Shown in pieces: positions 1 to 13,904 of a stretch of 64,000 nucleotides of DNA. The notes under the pieces were generated by a model, which was not told the DNA's origin, did no database searches, and was given only the letters and a program-made list of their open reading frames with translations. This stretch comes from Emergomyces orientalis. Its lineage: Eukaryota; Ascomycota; Eurotiomycetes; Onygenales; Ajellomycetaceae. The position numbers were made by a program, and so were the translations under genes. The stretch lies in NCBI GenBank assembly GCA_002110485.1, contig MOWL01000067.1:3534001-3598000 (forward strand), read 5' to 3'. The stretch's first letter is position 1; each line of letters begins with the position of its first letter.

Positions 1-589
1 AAGCAGTTAAGTAATTTCGTATACACCTTTAACTTTTAGCACCAAGCTCCTTTCTTTTTCTTTCTTTTGTGGCGTTTAGAATTTCTAGTGCGTTACAATC
101 GAGGGCTTTTGCCATATATCGAGGAGGGTTTTGTGAAAGTTGGGCGCGTCTAATTACCGCCCTGCCGCCGGAAAGGAACAATATTGGGCCGGTTCCACCT
201 AGCCTGAGCCGCATGTTGATCTAGACTCCACTTCAGCAGGCCATGGTCCGAACGATGGGATTCGGTATCCTGCTGCATACTGCCCATTATTGACCACAGG
301 ATAGCCTTCACCATTGTCAAAGGACGACCAAGTCTGTTATCTCCGCATCTCCTGCCGTGGATTGGAGACTGGATCTGTGGTATTGATCATGACTCCCAAG
401 AGTAAAAGCTGCTCTCTCTAACCCCCTTACAAACCCCGAGGTTGCCCTTTATTGGCAACTCAAAAGTGAAACGGTTCACCAGAACAACGGTATAAAACGG
501 CCCGTCGAGCAACGGAACGAAAGAAACAATTTGAAGTTTATTAACCTGTCAGCCGTGAGGGACCTTATCTTGAAAATTGCTTCCCAACC
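1..589. other. Upstream region of the GRAM-TBC gene
   Basis: No gene is supported here. A minus-strand open frame (29-214) ends in a lysine/arginine-rich stretch but has no recognisable domain and no clear upstream exon. The last 100 bases before the ATG at 590 presumably hold the leader of the TBC gene. No clear TATA box was seen. Confidence 0.4.
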
Positions 590-3500
590 ATGTTTCAACT
601 GTCTTCGCTCGTACAAAAGGCTCAGTCCTTCATTGACCCGTCCAACTTTATGCTCCCTACTTCCTCTTCTGACCGGAATCCTTCCAAGGCATCTCTCTTC
701 CGCCAGCAATTCCGCCTCCCGGACTCCCAGAATCCGCTCCAAGAAATAAGCGCTGAACTTGTTTTACCCATACCTTTTTCGACGCCCTCGCCTCCTACAC
801 AAGGCACCAAGGATCTGGAGCGACCAGGAAATCGATACGAGGGCAATCTGCATCTGAGCGAGCGGTTTTTATGTTTCTCGACTCAGCATACTAGTTTTCT
901 GTCATCCGCTAGCTTTGGTGCTTCTTCAGCGTTCACAGGACAAACGCATGGGACGGGACCTTCTGGGAATGGGTTTACGTTACCGTTATGCGCGATTCGG
1001 AGGGTGGAACGTTTGAACAGTCTTGGCCATGTATTCTCACTCGCGCTGACGACGTGGAATGGGGCGCTGGTAAAAAATAGCGCGAAGGAAACTCCGGCGA
1101 CACCACAACGGTTCACTTTGCATCTCATAGGGAGTAGACACGCATGTGAACGTTTCTGCGATGGGTTAAAGAGGGGTTTGAGAGAAGGTATGAAAGACGT
1201 GGATAATTTACGGATGGTCGTCGCAGAGTGCCATTCAGAGTACTTGCTCAGTGGCCGGTCGACTAAACCAAATGATGCCTCAGACCAGAACGCCCCTCCA
1301 AGGGAGCCGCCTGACACAGGCCTAGGTTTGGTGTTTAGGTATCCTGGGGATGCCCGGAAACTGAGAGACCGAAGTAAAATGAGGTTATGGGGAGAGTATT
1401 TTAGAGGTATGTCGAATTTATATTTACGTACATTTTGCTTGGATGGCTGTTGATTTCAAGTAGAAAACGGTCGTAACGCAACCTTAATTCGCCAACCGAC
1501 CTTCCACAAATTAATTCGCGTTGGCCTTCCCAATCGCCTCCGAGGAGAGATATGGGAGCTGACATCCGGGTCGTTTTACGCACGCCTCCGATCTCCAAAG
1601 TTATACACTGAAACACTGTCGAAATTTTCTGGACGCGAGTCCCTTGCTATAGATGAGATCGAAAAAGATCTGAACCGTAGTCTTCCTGAATACCCGGGGT
1701 TTCAAAGTGAAGAAGGAATTGGGCGGTTGCGGAGAGTTTTAACCGCTTACAGTTGGATAAACGAAGAAATTGGTTATTGTCAAGCTATGAATATTGTTGT
1801 TGCAGCGTTACTAATGTAAGTTCAAAACATTTTGCTTCCTGAATATAAGTCAAGAAAAGAAACTAACTTTGCTGTACAGATATATGTCTGAAACACAAGC
1901 CTTTTTCTTGTTATCGGTCCTTTGTGACCGCCTTCTACCTGGTTACTATTCTACAACGATGTACGGAACACTGCTGGACCAGAAAGTTTTCGAATCGCTC
2001 GTAGAAAAGACGATGCCTGTTCTCTGGGAACATCTTGTTCGATCAGATGTTCAGCTTTCTGTTGTGTCTCTTCCGTGGTTTTTGTCTCTATATATCAACT
2101 CAATGCCTCTCGTGTTTGCATTTCGTGTTTTAGACGTATTTTTCCTCGAAGGACCAAAGGTCTTGTTTCAAATCGGGTTGGCCATATTGCGGATCAACGG
2201 CGAAGAGCTTCTTGATGTGGCCGATGATGGAACATTCATCTCGATTTTGAAATCGTATTTTTCGAGACTTGATGAATCAGCCCACCCTCGCTCGGAAAAT
2301 CCTAAACTGAGGGCGATTACACGATTCCAAGAGTTAATGGTGGTTGCGTTTAAGGAGTTTTCTGGGATCACCCACAGCACCGTTATAGAGGAGAGAGATA
2401 AACACAAAGATGCGGTATTAGAAAGTATCGAGAGTTTTGCCAAACGGACATCGATCCGGAATTTAGGCCCAGAGAGTAAACGCCTAAGCGTGGATGACCT
2501 GGGAGCAATTTACGACCGTTTTTATGAGAGATTATATGACCATCAGCAAAGAGCACGGAAAGCTGAAGAAGAAAAAAGACGAAAGGAGAAAGAAAATCGC
2601 AAAACTATCGCCCGTTATTCCACCCTGATGCCTAACCCTGATGCCGAAATGGCAAGAGTCGGTCTTGGCCCCAGCCCTACCCTTATGGATTACGACTGTT
2701 TCCGAGAATTCCTGGCGGCTACTGCCAAATGGGCAACTACAGACTCTCCAGCGCCTCGAAAGAATTCCTCTACTGAGCGGGGCGCATATTCAAATTCAAA
2801 TATTAGAGGACGCAGCAAATCCTGGGATTCTAGCACTGTCCCGCAGGCTGCTGACCATGAGTTCATGAGGCGATTGTTTCGCAACTGGGATGTCGACAAT
2901 GTCCAAGGCCTAAGCCTTCAAAATGTTGTCAACGGGCTGGCTCGTATCAAAGGGACTAGGGATATTATGAACACCATCAACTACTTTTTCGAGCTTTACG
3001 ACGACAGTGGGACAGGCCAGGTTGATAGGGAAGGCATCCTCAGAATGTCAGAAGCGTTACTGTTCCTATCGAGAAGAGGCTTCGATGGTGCTTTGGTTTC
3101 CAGTGACGCGGTAGTACCTGCTGAAAAGGGACTCGGGACCAGTACAACTTTAAGTCCCGACGAGAAATTCTTGGGAAGTGTAAGCGACTTTATACGACGG
3201 TGTTTTGAATATGCAGACCCTAGTCATCCCCGGAACCAGGATAAGACTACAAGCGAAATCGAGAGCAAGATGGATGCATTTGCTATAGGAGACGACGACG
3301 ATGAAGACGGTAACCTTCTGGACCTAGATACGGACCCTGACACCAACAAAGAAAACGCCCACTCCAATAAGGTCACATCGTCGCCAAAATCTACCGCCCC
3401 TTCACAAACCAGCACGACAACAACCCCCAAAAAGGCATCAGAATCTGCGAATCTTGCCCTCGATCCCGCCCACCCACTTCACATCACGATCCCAACATTC

Positions 3501-4052
3501 CGCATGGTAATCCTCGCCGACGAACTTCTCGAACAATTCTTCGAAACATTTTTCCCTCAATCCTTCTGCCTTTCTGACACCCCTGACATCGCCTCCCTCC
3601 GCAACACCTCGCTTTCCTCCAACCTCACCACATTTACCAACCTCGGCGCCGGGCGCCATGGCACTGGTACAACATCAGCCGCAGGCGCTACCGTCGCCGG
3701 AGCTTCGGGCGGAATAGTTCCACCGGGCCACAAGGGCCTACGTGGAGTCCTGGACAATATCGTATCTGATGGGATGCGCATGGCAGCCGAAGTGCGCAAG
3801 AAGATGGATGAGGCGCAGCGGGAGATGGAGAAAAATGCGCTTGTGGGGCGGGCGGAGGATGATGATGAGGAAGACGAAGACGATGGGATGTATGATGATG
3901 GTAGAAGCGTACATGGCCCATCAATGCCTGGTGGTGGAAGAACCTCTGCGCGTGATGCGGATCGTGATTTGTTGGAAGGGGCTGAAGTCGTTAGTTTAAA
4001 GGGTAGAGATGAGGGTGATGAGGATGGGGGTGGAGCTCGGGGTAAACACTAA
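590..4052 (+). CDS. GRAM-TBC Rab GTPase-activating protein (Gyp2/Mdr1, TBC1D8/9-like)
   Basis: Predicted to speed GTP hydrolysis on a Rab GTPase in vesicle traffic. Three exons (590-1406, 1464-1815, 1880-4052) give 1113 aa. Both introns are GT..AG, 57 and 64 nt, the second with a CTAAC branch site, and the frame stays open across both. A GRAM-like segment lies near residues 60-180. The TBC domain runs from about 280 to 500 and keeps both catalytic fingers: the IxxDxxR arginine at R344 and the YxQ glutamine at Q379. Around 755-785 is a degenerate EF-hand-like loop (DDSGTGQVD), typical of the TBC1D8/9 type. Residues 575-600 are a charged, probably coiled-coil stretch, and the C-terminal third is low-complexity and acidic. 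The intact fingers predict an active GAP; the Rab target cannot be read from sequence. Start chosen as the first ATG of the open frame. Confidence 0.9.
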
Positions 4053-6176
4053 GACCCGGAACTTTGATCATCGGTCGCTCAAGGCTTTACTGGCGATATT
4101 GAGAAAAGAACGAAGATTTCTTTTCTTGTCTAGATTATTTTGTTGTGATGGTGAAATGCTACTTGCTGGTTCGCTCCTGTTGTCCCATGCGTGTTTTGTT
4201 TAGATATCAACCTTATCATAATTTCATATTTTTGTGACAAAATATGTCTCTAAATTAAATTTAAGAACCATCCTTTTCGAACATGACATTGTTTCATTTT
4301 TTTCAGATATGCATAATGTCGGCGCGGGTCGATCTGGTTTGAAACTTGGTAGGCTCAGGTATAAATGCAACCCCGATTTGCAAGAGTATATTTTTGCAGA
4401 ATCGTCTATCTCTAGGATCGATGTCTAGGATATCGAAATAGACAAATAGTCGGGTTTCAGATAATTATTAGTTCCTGCGAGTGCGGGACTTAGGGGTAAA
4501 CAACCGCGCGCCGCTTGGAGGGTAGCACATGGCTGTTAGAAAAGGGGCGGACTCGAATTTGATAAACTTGAGTAAGGAAGGTTATTGGAAATAGCTAGAT
4601 AATTGACACTGGATCTGGGTTTCACATTTTGAGTTAAGTTATCAACGCAAGGGGCACACCCAGACCTGTCACCATGGGACCTGAAAAGTGTGGAACCTGA
4701 AACCTAAATTTAGGACTTCCGTGCGAACAGCTGCTTGTTCGATCGAGTAAACCTACAATATGACATGGTTGATCTTTATTATTCATACGGATTATTTCTA
4801 ACTGAGTCCCTGATTCATCGCGATAAAAACTCTCCGGATGTTGGTGCGTGCCATGTCTGAGCTGAAAACCAGCTGAATATATCCCAGTCCCGTCCCGACC
4901 AGGAGTCCGTGGAGATGCGCGGTTGATTTTCGCTTAGATTTTTTGGATTAAATTTTCGGCGGTCGTGCAGGGTAAGTACAGTACAAAGGAAGCACATTTT
5001 CGTCAGGGAAGTATTTATGCCCCGTGCTGCATCTGTATATGATGACCTGACGCTCCTATTTAACCCTCAAAAGCTACGGCATCGAAAATGGTTGCTAGTA
5101 CTGAGACCTCGAGCCTGTCCTTCCCCAGAATATTCTGTCCTGTAACCTTGGTAGTCAAGGCACCAAAGTGGGTTTTCGTCCCGGAGTGGCCGATTGCCTG
5201 AGCGTTCAACGGACCAACAGTCGCCGAGACTATGCTATTTTTTTTAATGCCCACCCCAGAAGAGGGGTTTCTTGGGAGTCGGGCAGGGAGGTAACGTAGC
5301 AATTGACTGGATATTTAATCGATCATCTGCAGCTCTGGGGAAGAGAAAAGGTCAATCAAATACATAGGAAAAAATCCAAGCGAGCAAGCATCGCGTGGGA
5401 AGCTGTCTCTCCCTGTCAGACTTGGTGTCCATCAGATCTCGTGTGTCCACACTGGCTCATTGCTCCTTCTCTCATGTAAGGCTGTAAATTAGTTAGTCAA
5501 CAACTAGTAGTAGGTAGTTCACAATAATAACATTAATACTCACAATCTGTCGACCTCCTTTCTCAGACCTTGAAAACCAAGGACAAGTAAATATCTGAAT
5601 ATTCGCTCTGTCTTGCCGTTTATCTCAACGAGGGTTGCTATAGATATACATATACATACTAGGTATATCTCCCGTGTGTCCATGTGTGTGTGTGTGTGAG
5701 TGGTGTGTGTGTTGTTATCCCCATAGTGAGGCTCTGCTGGCGTGGTTCTTTGCGTCGCCCGCACTGCTGACTTAATCCCCCCAGAGTACGCCTTGCCCCG
5801 AGTAAGTCGAAGGTTGGACCCTCGATATCCACAACCTCAACGTCCTCAACTCCCCCCCTTTGCCGTACCTCATATCCCTTCTTCTCCTACCGGCCACTGT
5901 CGCTATTCTTTTATCGCCACTCTCTGCCTATCCCCTACTGATGACTGCCACACCCTAATTTGTCGCTGGCTTGGGTAAACGGGCCGACGGCTGTGCTTGT
6001 CGAGGCTTCCATGGTCTTATTTCCCCCCATTCAACCAGCCCTATCATCCCACATGTTCGTGGATTCGACCTCTCCGTTTAGCCAGGCCCCTCATTTTATC
6101 AACAGTTGCTTGCGGCCTAGCTCCTAGTCATTTCGCGGGCGGGATTGCAGGTTAAAATCTCGCTGTACTTCACAAA
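4053..6176. other. Intergenic region and probable long leader of the Rho GEF gene
   Basis: About 2.1 kb without a convincing coding region. The stretch from about 5740 to 6176 is C/T-rich, as expected for a fungal promoter and leader. A GT-rich microsatellite lies at about 5682-5713. Short open frames on both strands (for example 4815-4997 and 5060-5302, minus) show no domain. Confidence 0.5.
5682..5713. repeat. GT-rich microsatellite
   Basis: A run of GT dinucleotides broken by a short GAGTGG interruption. It lies in the region upstream of the Rho GEF gene. Confidence 0.8.
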
Positions 6177-9100
6177 ATGGCATACCAACAGAACGGCCAG
6201 CAACCTCAACAGTACCATGGCCTCCCAGCAACTCCTGCGCCGCAACACCACCATCCTCAGCAGCACCAACAGCAACATCCGCAGTCTCAACCCTTTCAAC
6301 ACCCTGCGCAGTATGCACGATCCCCCCCACTAGCTAACCAGCAGACCACAATTCCATTGCGACGGACGACAAGCTTCGACACTGGCGATGATCGGAACTA
6401 CTTTGATGATAACCGTCAACACTCGAGTGCCAACCCTGGCTATCCAGGGCAAGCAGGCCATGGTGGTGGATATGCGAGTTATTCGAGCGGAGGCGTGAAC
6501 AATAATGCGACGAATAATCTGGGATCAAGAAACTCACAGTTTTCTGTGGGGAGTTCACAACATTCCGTGGTCAGCCAGACTTCGTCGCACGGTTCGTCTG
6601 CTATGTCAGGGTATCAACATCAGTATCAACCGCCTGCTTCAACTTCCGCTACTCAAGCTGCCTATAACCCTGTACAGTTCGCATATCCCTCTCCGCCAGT
6701 AAATTCTCAACCGGGTTATAATCCACAGGCGTTCGCCCCCCCCACAGGCAGCTCTACAGGTACTACCAATACGGCATACAACAGCCAGGCCTACCAGCAA
6801 TATAATCCCGCAGCATATCAGACACCACCTTCAGCCACTTATCAGACCTCTCCCACTCCCTCATGGCAATCTGCAACGCCCGGCCAGGCGTATGGCTTCT
6901 CTCCGCAGCCCCAATACCAGCTTTCTCAGCCTGCACCTCAGCAACCACAAGTACCACCCCCGCCCCCTCCACGAGGGAACGAGAACAATTACCTTGCCTA
7001 TTCCACGCCTCAATACGCGGATTCCTCCCCACGTCCACCGTACGGCTATCCATCCAATATCTCCCAGCCAACCCCAACCACATCTCGCATCGCTTCCCAG
7101 CCAACATACTCTGCACCTCCATCATCCCAGGCTGTTTATAACGCGGATCCATACGCAGCGGACGGCACTGCGCCAGCTCTTTCAGGGAGGCATTACTCCC
7201 AGATCTCTTATCCTCCCTCCTCCTCCTCCTCCTCCTCTCCTCATCCGCCTCCACATAACACAATTTCACATGAATCGTCCCCTCAGCCATCCTTCTATGC
7301 ATCTTTCGAGGACAGATCGCCTATAGTCCATCAGACAAGCAACGCGGTTCCGACTCCCCCTCTTCACCAGTCACACCAAACTTCGCCTAGGAGAACTGAT
7401 ACTTTAAATCGCCATCCACAATCGAGGCCATTACCCGGGCCGCCACCAGAAGCACAGCAAGCTGAGCCATCTGTGGCAGATGGCCGGGAGGGTTTTGACC
7501 CGAACCATGAAGATCTCATGAAGCAGGTTGAAGGCGCCGCTATAGAAAACCAACCAGCTGGCACACAACAAAATTCCCGAATCAGTTATCATAATATCCA
7601 ATCGTCACAGGAGACTACCACTGGTCACCCTGCACCACTCTCCGCTTCGCCGCGGGCACTTGTGTCTCCAGACACTCACCACTCACACACGAATGGCCAT
7701 GGACATATCACTAATGCAGGGCCCGGGTTTAATATTAACTACGATGCACATAGCGATGATGACGACGCCGAAGCTGCTGCCGGCTTGGCAGCACTACAAA
7801 TGGCAGAGGAGGAAGATGCGCTCTTCAATGCTCGGCAAAGCGCAAATTCATCGGCAGTGAGCGGTTTCGGACTGCTATCTGGTCCACTGCCTCCTATTCC
7901 AACCCCGACCACCCGTATTGAATCAAGCAGTGACAGCGACTATGCTCATCATGACATGGGGCTCTACGGGGGAGGCTACGATGCTCATATGCACTATGGT
8001 GATAACAACCCGAGCATTAGCTCAGGTACTGAACAAGTTGCGACGACTTCTGGCTCATTACGAAGCTCAGATAGGTCCACAGATGACCAAGGAACACATT
8101 CAGATAGTTATGATTACCCCAGCATTGATCAAGACTCCATTCACCCGTTCCCATCCCATAGTACCCCAGTTCGAGTGGATGGTGTCGGTACTGGCGGCCT
8201 CTCAGAACCCTCTATTGAGAACAGGAGGATGAGCTTTGACCACGGCGATGAAGGCTCTATAAACCGCTCAGCCACCCGACCGATTTCGCTCAGCGACACT
8301 ACTGATGAGGGCGAACCCCAGGATTTATTTTTCCACCCGGGAATGTCATCCCGGCCTCTACCTCCCGCACCTGTCCCTGCAGCGAGTAATAATCTCATCC
8401 CACATCTGATGCCTGCTGGTACTTATCGGAGCCGTGACCCCATTCCGCAACCATATAATAGGGTCTATTCACAACCTCCCTACTCATCCACTCCAGAAGA
8501 GTTTGTTTCACCCCCATCGGCGGTTCCACGATCGACATCTCTTTCGACTCATACGAATAGTCCTCGCGCTGATCCGATTATTAGGTCGAAAACGGATGCG
8601 GACCGGATTAGACTCAAGCAAGGTGCTTATGATACACCAACTTCGACACCTGTCACACTGGATCTGCCTACCATCCCTTCTGGAAGACGTAATAAGTTTA
8701 ACCCCACGAAATTATCTACGGAACAATTCCGAAAGTGCACCGAACCCTGGGCTCTTAGCTCCATAGTCGCATGGATAAAAGAATTGAGCGAAGATGAAAC
8801 CGACTTGAAGAGACAGGCTATTATAGATGCCATTGTCGCCTTATTTACCCATAAAGTTCCCACCATGAACACCATTGATGCAGAAATTTTGGGTGAGAGG
8901 GTAGTAAAAAATATGTTGAGCGAAGGTGTACTAATTAAGGATGAAGAATGGGTTAAGTTTGGTTCTGCGACGCTATCAGGTGTCCTCTGGCAAATCAGCG
9001 GTCAAGGTTGCTACTCCTCCCGTCTACACTTGCAGGAAGGCGAATCTGTTGGCCGCTGCTACTCACATCATTGCATGCGAACCTTGAAGAAGGTGAACCT

Positions 9101-11889
9101 TCAGGCACAGGCTATGGAACCGGAGAAAAAGGCTGAAGACTGGGCTACATTCTACAAAGTGGGCAAGGAAATATTCGACACTCATTCCAAGAAGGAAATC
9201 GATCGGCAGAACATCCTTCACGAGATTGTCACAACCGAAGATTCGTATATCGGACAGTTGGATGTTTTACGAACGTTGTATCGTGATCAGCTCGCGGAAT
9301 TCGATCCACCAGTGATTAACCCGAAACGGCTGGACAAGTTCTTAGATGAGGTCTTTGGAAAGGTTGATGCTGTCAAGAAGGTCAATGAGGACCATCTACT
9401 TGCGCAATTAAAATATCGACAGAAAGAACAAGGGCCATTTATTGTTGGATTCAGTGACATTTTCCGCGAATGGATTCGACGAGCCAAGGCCGCTTATATT
9501 GATTACGCAGCGACCTTCCCGAATGCAAATTACCTCGTTCGGAGAGAGTCTGAAACAAACATGATGTTCAGGCAATTCTTAAACCAAGCCCGGGACAATA
9601 AGCTGTCAAACCGATTAAGTTGGGATACGTACTTGAAGTCTCCGATTACACGGATCCAACGATATGTCCTCCTCTTAAATACCGTATTAAAGAGCATGGA
9701 CAAAGACTCTGAAGAGAAGTTCAATTTAATGCAGGCTATAGACGAAATAAAGGCCGTTGCCGCAGAGTGTGACACAAAAGTCGGAGATATGGCAAAGACC
9801 GTGACACTCAAAGAATTAGGATTGAAGCTTCAACTTAGGCCTGAACTGAAACGAGAATTCGAACTTAATCTTGAGCACCTGGAGATTATTTTCCAAGGCG
9901 ATCTACAACGTCCGCGGACAAAGCGGTTTAATTGGGTTGATATACGTGCTATTTTGTTCGATCGATATCTAATTCTTGCGAAAATTGTCTTTACACGAGA
10001 TGCGGCACGAAAGGAGGTTTACGATGTCTCCAAGCTTCCGATACCAATGGACCTTCTAACGCTTGAAAGCACCAATGATGACCCTGTGATGAAATCTTCG
10101 GTCAGGGGAATAACAGCCGTTTCAGCACCTGCTGGTAGGCTAGCTACTCCAGGTGATCGGGGTAGTCCTGGGCCTGGGACTCTGACTCATGTTTCCACCA
10201 GCTCCTCCGCTGCCTCTACCAATTCATCTGCATCCAACAAAACACTTGTTCCTGTTGCAGTACTTGAGAACCCTAGAGACGACAAAATCTTGTATCCGTT
10301 TAGAATCAAGCATCTCGGTCAGCCAGAGGTGTACACGCTCTATGCACCCACAGCACAAAACCGACAGGAATGGTGTGAGAAGATTATCGAGGCTAAAATA
10401 AAACATGCCAAATCTCTACATGCTCAGAACGCGGAGCCTTTCAAGCTTCGCGTTCTTTCGGACTCTGCGTTTGCATACCCAGAGCATGCAGTTGCACCTA
10501 AGACCGCCATAATTACAGGCACGCCGTTGGATCGAGCGATACGTGAAGTTGAAGCTAGATATGAAGGAAATCTGTCACGACCATTACCAGTCTGCAGAGC
10601 TTCTGTCAACTGCGCTACTGTATTTCAGCAACCACACGGGCGATTGATGTGTGCAATTGGAACAGACTACGGTGTATATATATCTGAGTACGACAACCCT
10701 AGGGGTTGGACTAAGGTGAGTAATGTTTCCCTAGCGTTTAACCAGACTTCATTATTTTGTGGCGTTAGCTAACATCCCGCCATCAAAGGCAATATCCACG
10801 ACTCGTGTAACTCAGATCGCTGTTTTTGAAGAGTTCAACCTGTTCCTGCTCATTGCAGACAAATCTTTGATCGCTCACCACCTCGACGTAGTATGTCCAC
10901 CAAGTGGAGTTCCTGCGCAAAGCGACTCGCAAAGGCGTGCGCCTCAAAAGCTATCGGGTAACCGAGAAGTTGGATTTTTTGTTGCTGGCCGGATGAAAGA
11001 TAGGGCTCTTGTGATCTACAAGAAGCGCGATGGAATCACTTCCACTTTCAAGGTATTGCCATCCAAATTATCTCACAGAAGATATGTGTGTTTTTATGCG
11101 TGAAATAACCGGGTTCGCTAATCCTCGAAATATTTCATTTAGGCTCTGGAACCTGTTCTACAGAAATCATCTTCGACTCGTCCGCGATTCATACCTACGC
11201 GTCGTGGGCAAACGGAGTTTTTCCGGGACTATGACGAGTTCTACATACCAGCAGACAGCTATAGCATCAACCTTTTCCATTCTTCCCTCGCCATTTCGAC
11301 TTCCCGAGGCGTCGAGGTACTCACGTTAGACAAAAAGCAGCCATGGTCTGTTCCAAACCTTCGCGCCTCATCCCCGGAAGCCCAACCGGCCCTCAACCAA
11401 ATCGGCAACCGAATCAACAATCTCCGACCCCTGGGTATGTTCCGCCTCAGCGACAGCGACTTCCTCGTTGTCTTTGTTGACTGCGCCGTCTACGTCGACA
11501 AACATGGGGACGTTAGCCGTGCAGTAATTATGCAATTCCTCGGCCGCGCGCTGTCGGCCTGCCTATACGGAAAATTCCTCATCCTTGTTAACGAAGACTT
11601 TGTCGAAGTACGCAATGCCGTGAACGGGCGACTTAGGCAGGTCATTGCCGGTCGTAATGTGACGCTTCTTGACGATGGTGGGAACGGGTCTGGTGGTTTT
11701 GGTAACTCTTCACCAGCGAACTTTAACGAGGCAGCCGCGGCAAATCCATTGAGTGGGCAGAACGGGCTAGGCCTCTCGACTGCACTTTCAACTGCGGGTC
11801 GGACAGTGAAGATTTGCATGCAGCACCCTGAGCACGAGCGCAGTCAGATCGTTGTGGAGCTACTAGAAAATCACGGGTTAAAGGAGTGA
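6177..11889 (+). CDS. Rho1 guanine nucleotide exchange factor, DH-PH-CNH type (Rom2/Rgf family)
   Basis: Predicted to load GTP on Rho1, which controls cell-wall glucan synthesis and the cell-integrity MAP kinase pathway at growth sites. Three exons (6177-10715, 10789-11052, 11143-11889) give 1849 aa; both introns are phase 0. Residues 1-830 are disordered and rich in Q, P, S, H and Y. A DEP-like region lies at about 846-960 (opening TEQFRKCTEPW). The DH domain is at about 1008-1200 (ILHEIVTTEDSYIGQL helix, then ITRIQRYVLLL). A PH domain follows at about 1235-1400, with a serine-rich insert near 1335-1355. The citron (CNH) domain fills 1435-1849. This order is that of yeast Rom2 and S. pombe Rgf proteins; the length exceeds Rom2 because of the disordered N-terminus. 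Which Rgf paralogue it is cannot be settled by eye. The start is the first ATG of the frame. Confidence 0.92.
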
Positions 11890-12556
11890 TATCGTGTTCA
11901 TCTTCTTTTTCCTTTTTAACACTCTGGCTATTTTGTTGGCTTTTCCTTTAACTTTCTATTTACACTTTCGACTCTATACTCACTTTTACCTTCAAAATTT
12001 TTCACCTCTTCATTTTGGATTTTTGTTGGTCGGTTTTATAATCTGCTTTGCCATCTTTTTTCTTAGTATATCAACTTGACGAATCTTTTTGTTTTCGTAT
12101 TCCCCATTTCAAAATGATGATTTACTCGCCTTCTGTTTTTATCTGCTATTCCCCCAGTTTCTTTTTTTCTTGTCCCCCTTTTGGTTGATTTTATGCCCCC
12201 AATCCCCTTTTTTTGCCTTTTTTCCAAAATCTCATTGTAAATTTTCTCCTCATGACTTGAATTTTCTATACTTCCATGTTTCTCGCCATTATTGCTCCAC
12301 TTCTTACGGCGAACGTTTTTTCTCTTGGTTTTTCTTGTCTCACATTCCCCATGAGCAAATAGTTTAAAGATCAGGGTTATTTATTTATTTTATTATGTTT
12401 TAAAGTTTCGACATGTTGAGGGATACCTTTCAGCTCATGACCTTGATGTATTAGGTATCTTGATACTGGCTACTATATAGCTTTATGAGTACCTAAATGC
12501 ATTCCATTTTGGAAGTATGACTTACAAATGACAACTGCTTTTTTTGCTTTTTTTTT

Positions 12557-12580
12557 GCTTTGGCTTTGGCTTTGGCTTTG
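12557..12580. repeat. Hexanucleotide repeat (GCTTTG)4
   Basis: Four perfect tandem copies of GCTTTG directly after a T-rich tract downstream of the Rho GEF gene. Confidence 0.85.
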
Positions 12581-13904
12581 GCCCCGGTTCATTTGGGGAA
12601 AGTAATTCGATCCTCCTGAGGTCACTTCCATGTTTGTGGAAGCCATATTTTCTTTCTATTCGCAGCACATACGTTCTCGACATCGGAAATATAGCCGAAG
12701 CGCGACCGCCTGAATTATCAGGGCGTCTGCGACTTGCAGGGTCGCTGTTTTACGGTAAAATGGGCAACCTCCGAAATTGCTACAGCTACTTACAACAGCA
12801 AAGTAACTGCTACCCCAATCTTTTTCGCATTTCAGTTCGTTAACCAGATGATGTCTACACCTCTGGTGTCTCATGGTGTCACCTGCTCATGTGGGCAAAG
12901 GTGAGGCAATAGCATAGCATGGGCATGTGTCCCTTTGTTCGCACAGTTTCTAGACGGATATAGGGAAGCGTTTAATATTCCTCGGTGAGAAATTATGTTT
13001 GAATATTAATGAGATGTTCAGAAAGCATTATATATATTCACCACTGCCAGTCTACTTTTTAACATCTAATCTCTACCCTTTGTGAACGACCTATACCTAC
13101 AACCATAACAGGAAGTATGCATGAAATAATTCTGCATATTATGTCTTAGCCATTTTTCCTCTACCCATATATACCCAATTGCCCTGCAGTCGCATACGGC
13201 CTGTAGATTGCGAAAGAGAAATATAATTGAAAGCAGGGGAAGGGAGATGATTGCCTTGTATTGGCGTCTATATTTATATTTACGTGATGTGTGCGCTGAG
13301 CATACCTTGGAAAATGTCGTTGAGGTGCCCATCTCTAATGTAGGCAGGCCCTGAGGATTATTTACTCGTAGACAGCGAAATTATTTGACGAGGAATCAGA
13401 CACTTTTTGTTATATATAATAGTACTTAAATATCTTTAGATCTCTAGGAATCTGAGCTATCAAAATTCTGGATGCTTCGAAATTTTTATCTCACATCAGT
13501 AAATAATCGTCATTGAAGATTTAGTTCAGTAGAGGATTGTGACATCAATCCGAGCAAGTCCTATTATGTTTTCAATGTTATTTGACAACGTCAAACCAAG
13601 TTTGGTTACACAAGAGCGCGAATCAGGTAATATCTGTGTAAGGTGGATATCTTAAATTGAAAACACGGGCAAAATCAGAACCTCTGAAGCACAACATACA
13701 CAATCTCAGGTAGAAATGTCGGTTTCCTTTATCTTGGAATTGTACAGCATAGCAGCTGGGTTCACTTGAATCTGTAGTATAGAGCACCTACCTAGGTAGA
13801 TAGCTGATGTATTTTCACTTGCGAACGCACACCGCACATCATTCCCATAGAACAAAGAATGGCGAGTAGAACCTTTAAGCTTGGGGACCGGATGGATAAA
13901 ACTC

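Noticed and set aside
29..214. Minus-strand open frame with a K/R-rich end, possible last exon of a gene
   Set aside because: No domain, no ATG-led upstream exon and no clear splice acceptor; it lies between the window edge and the TBC gene leader.
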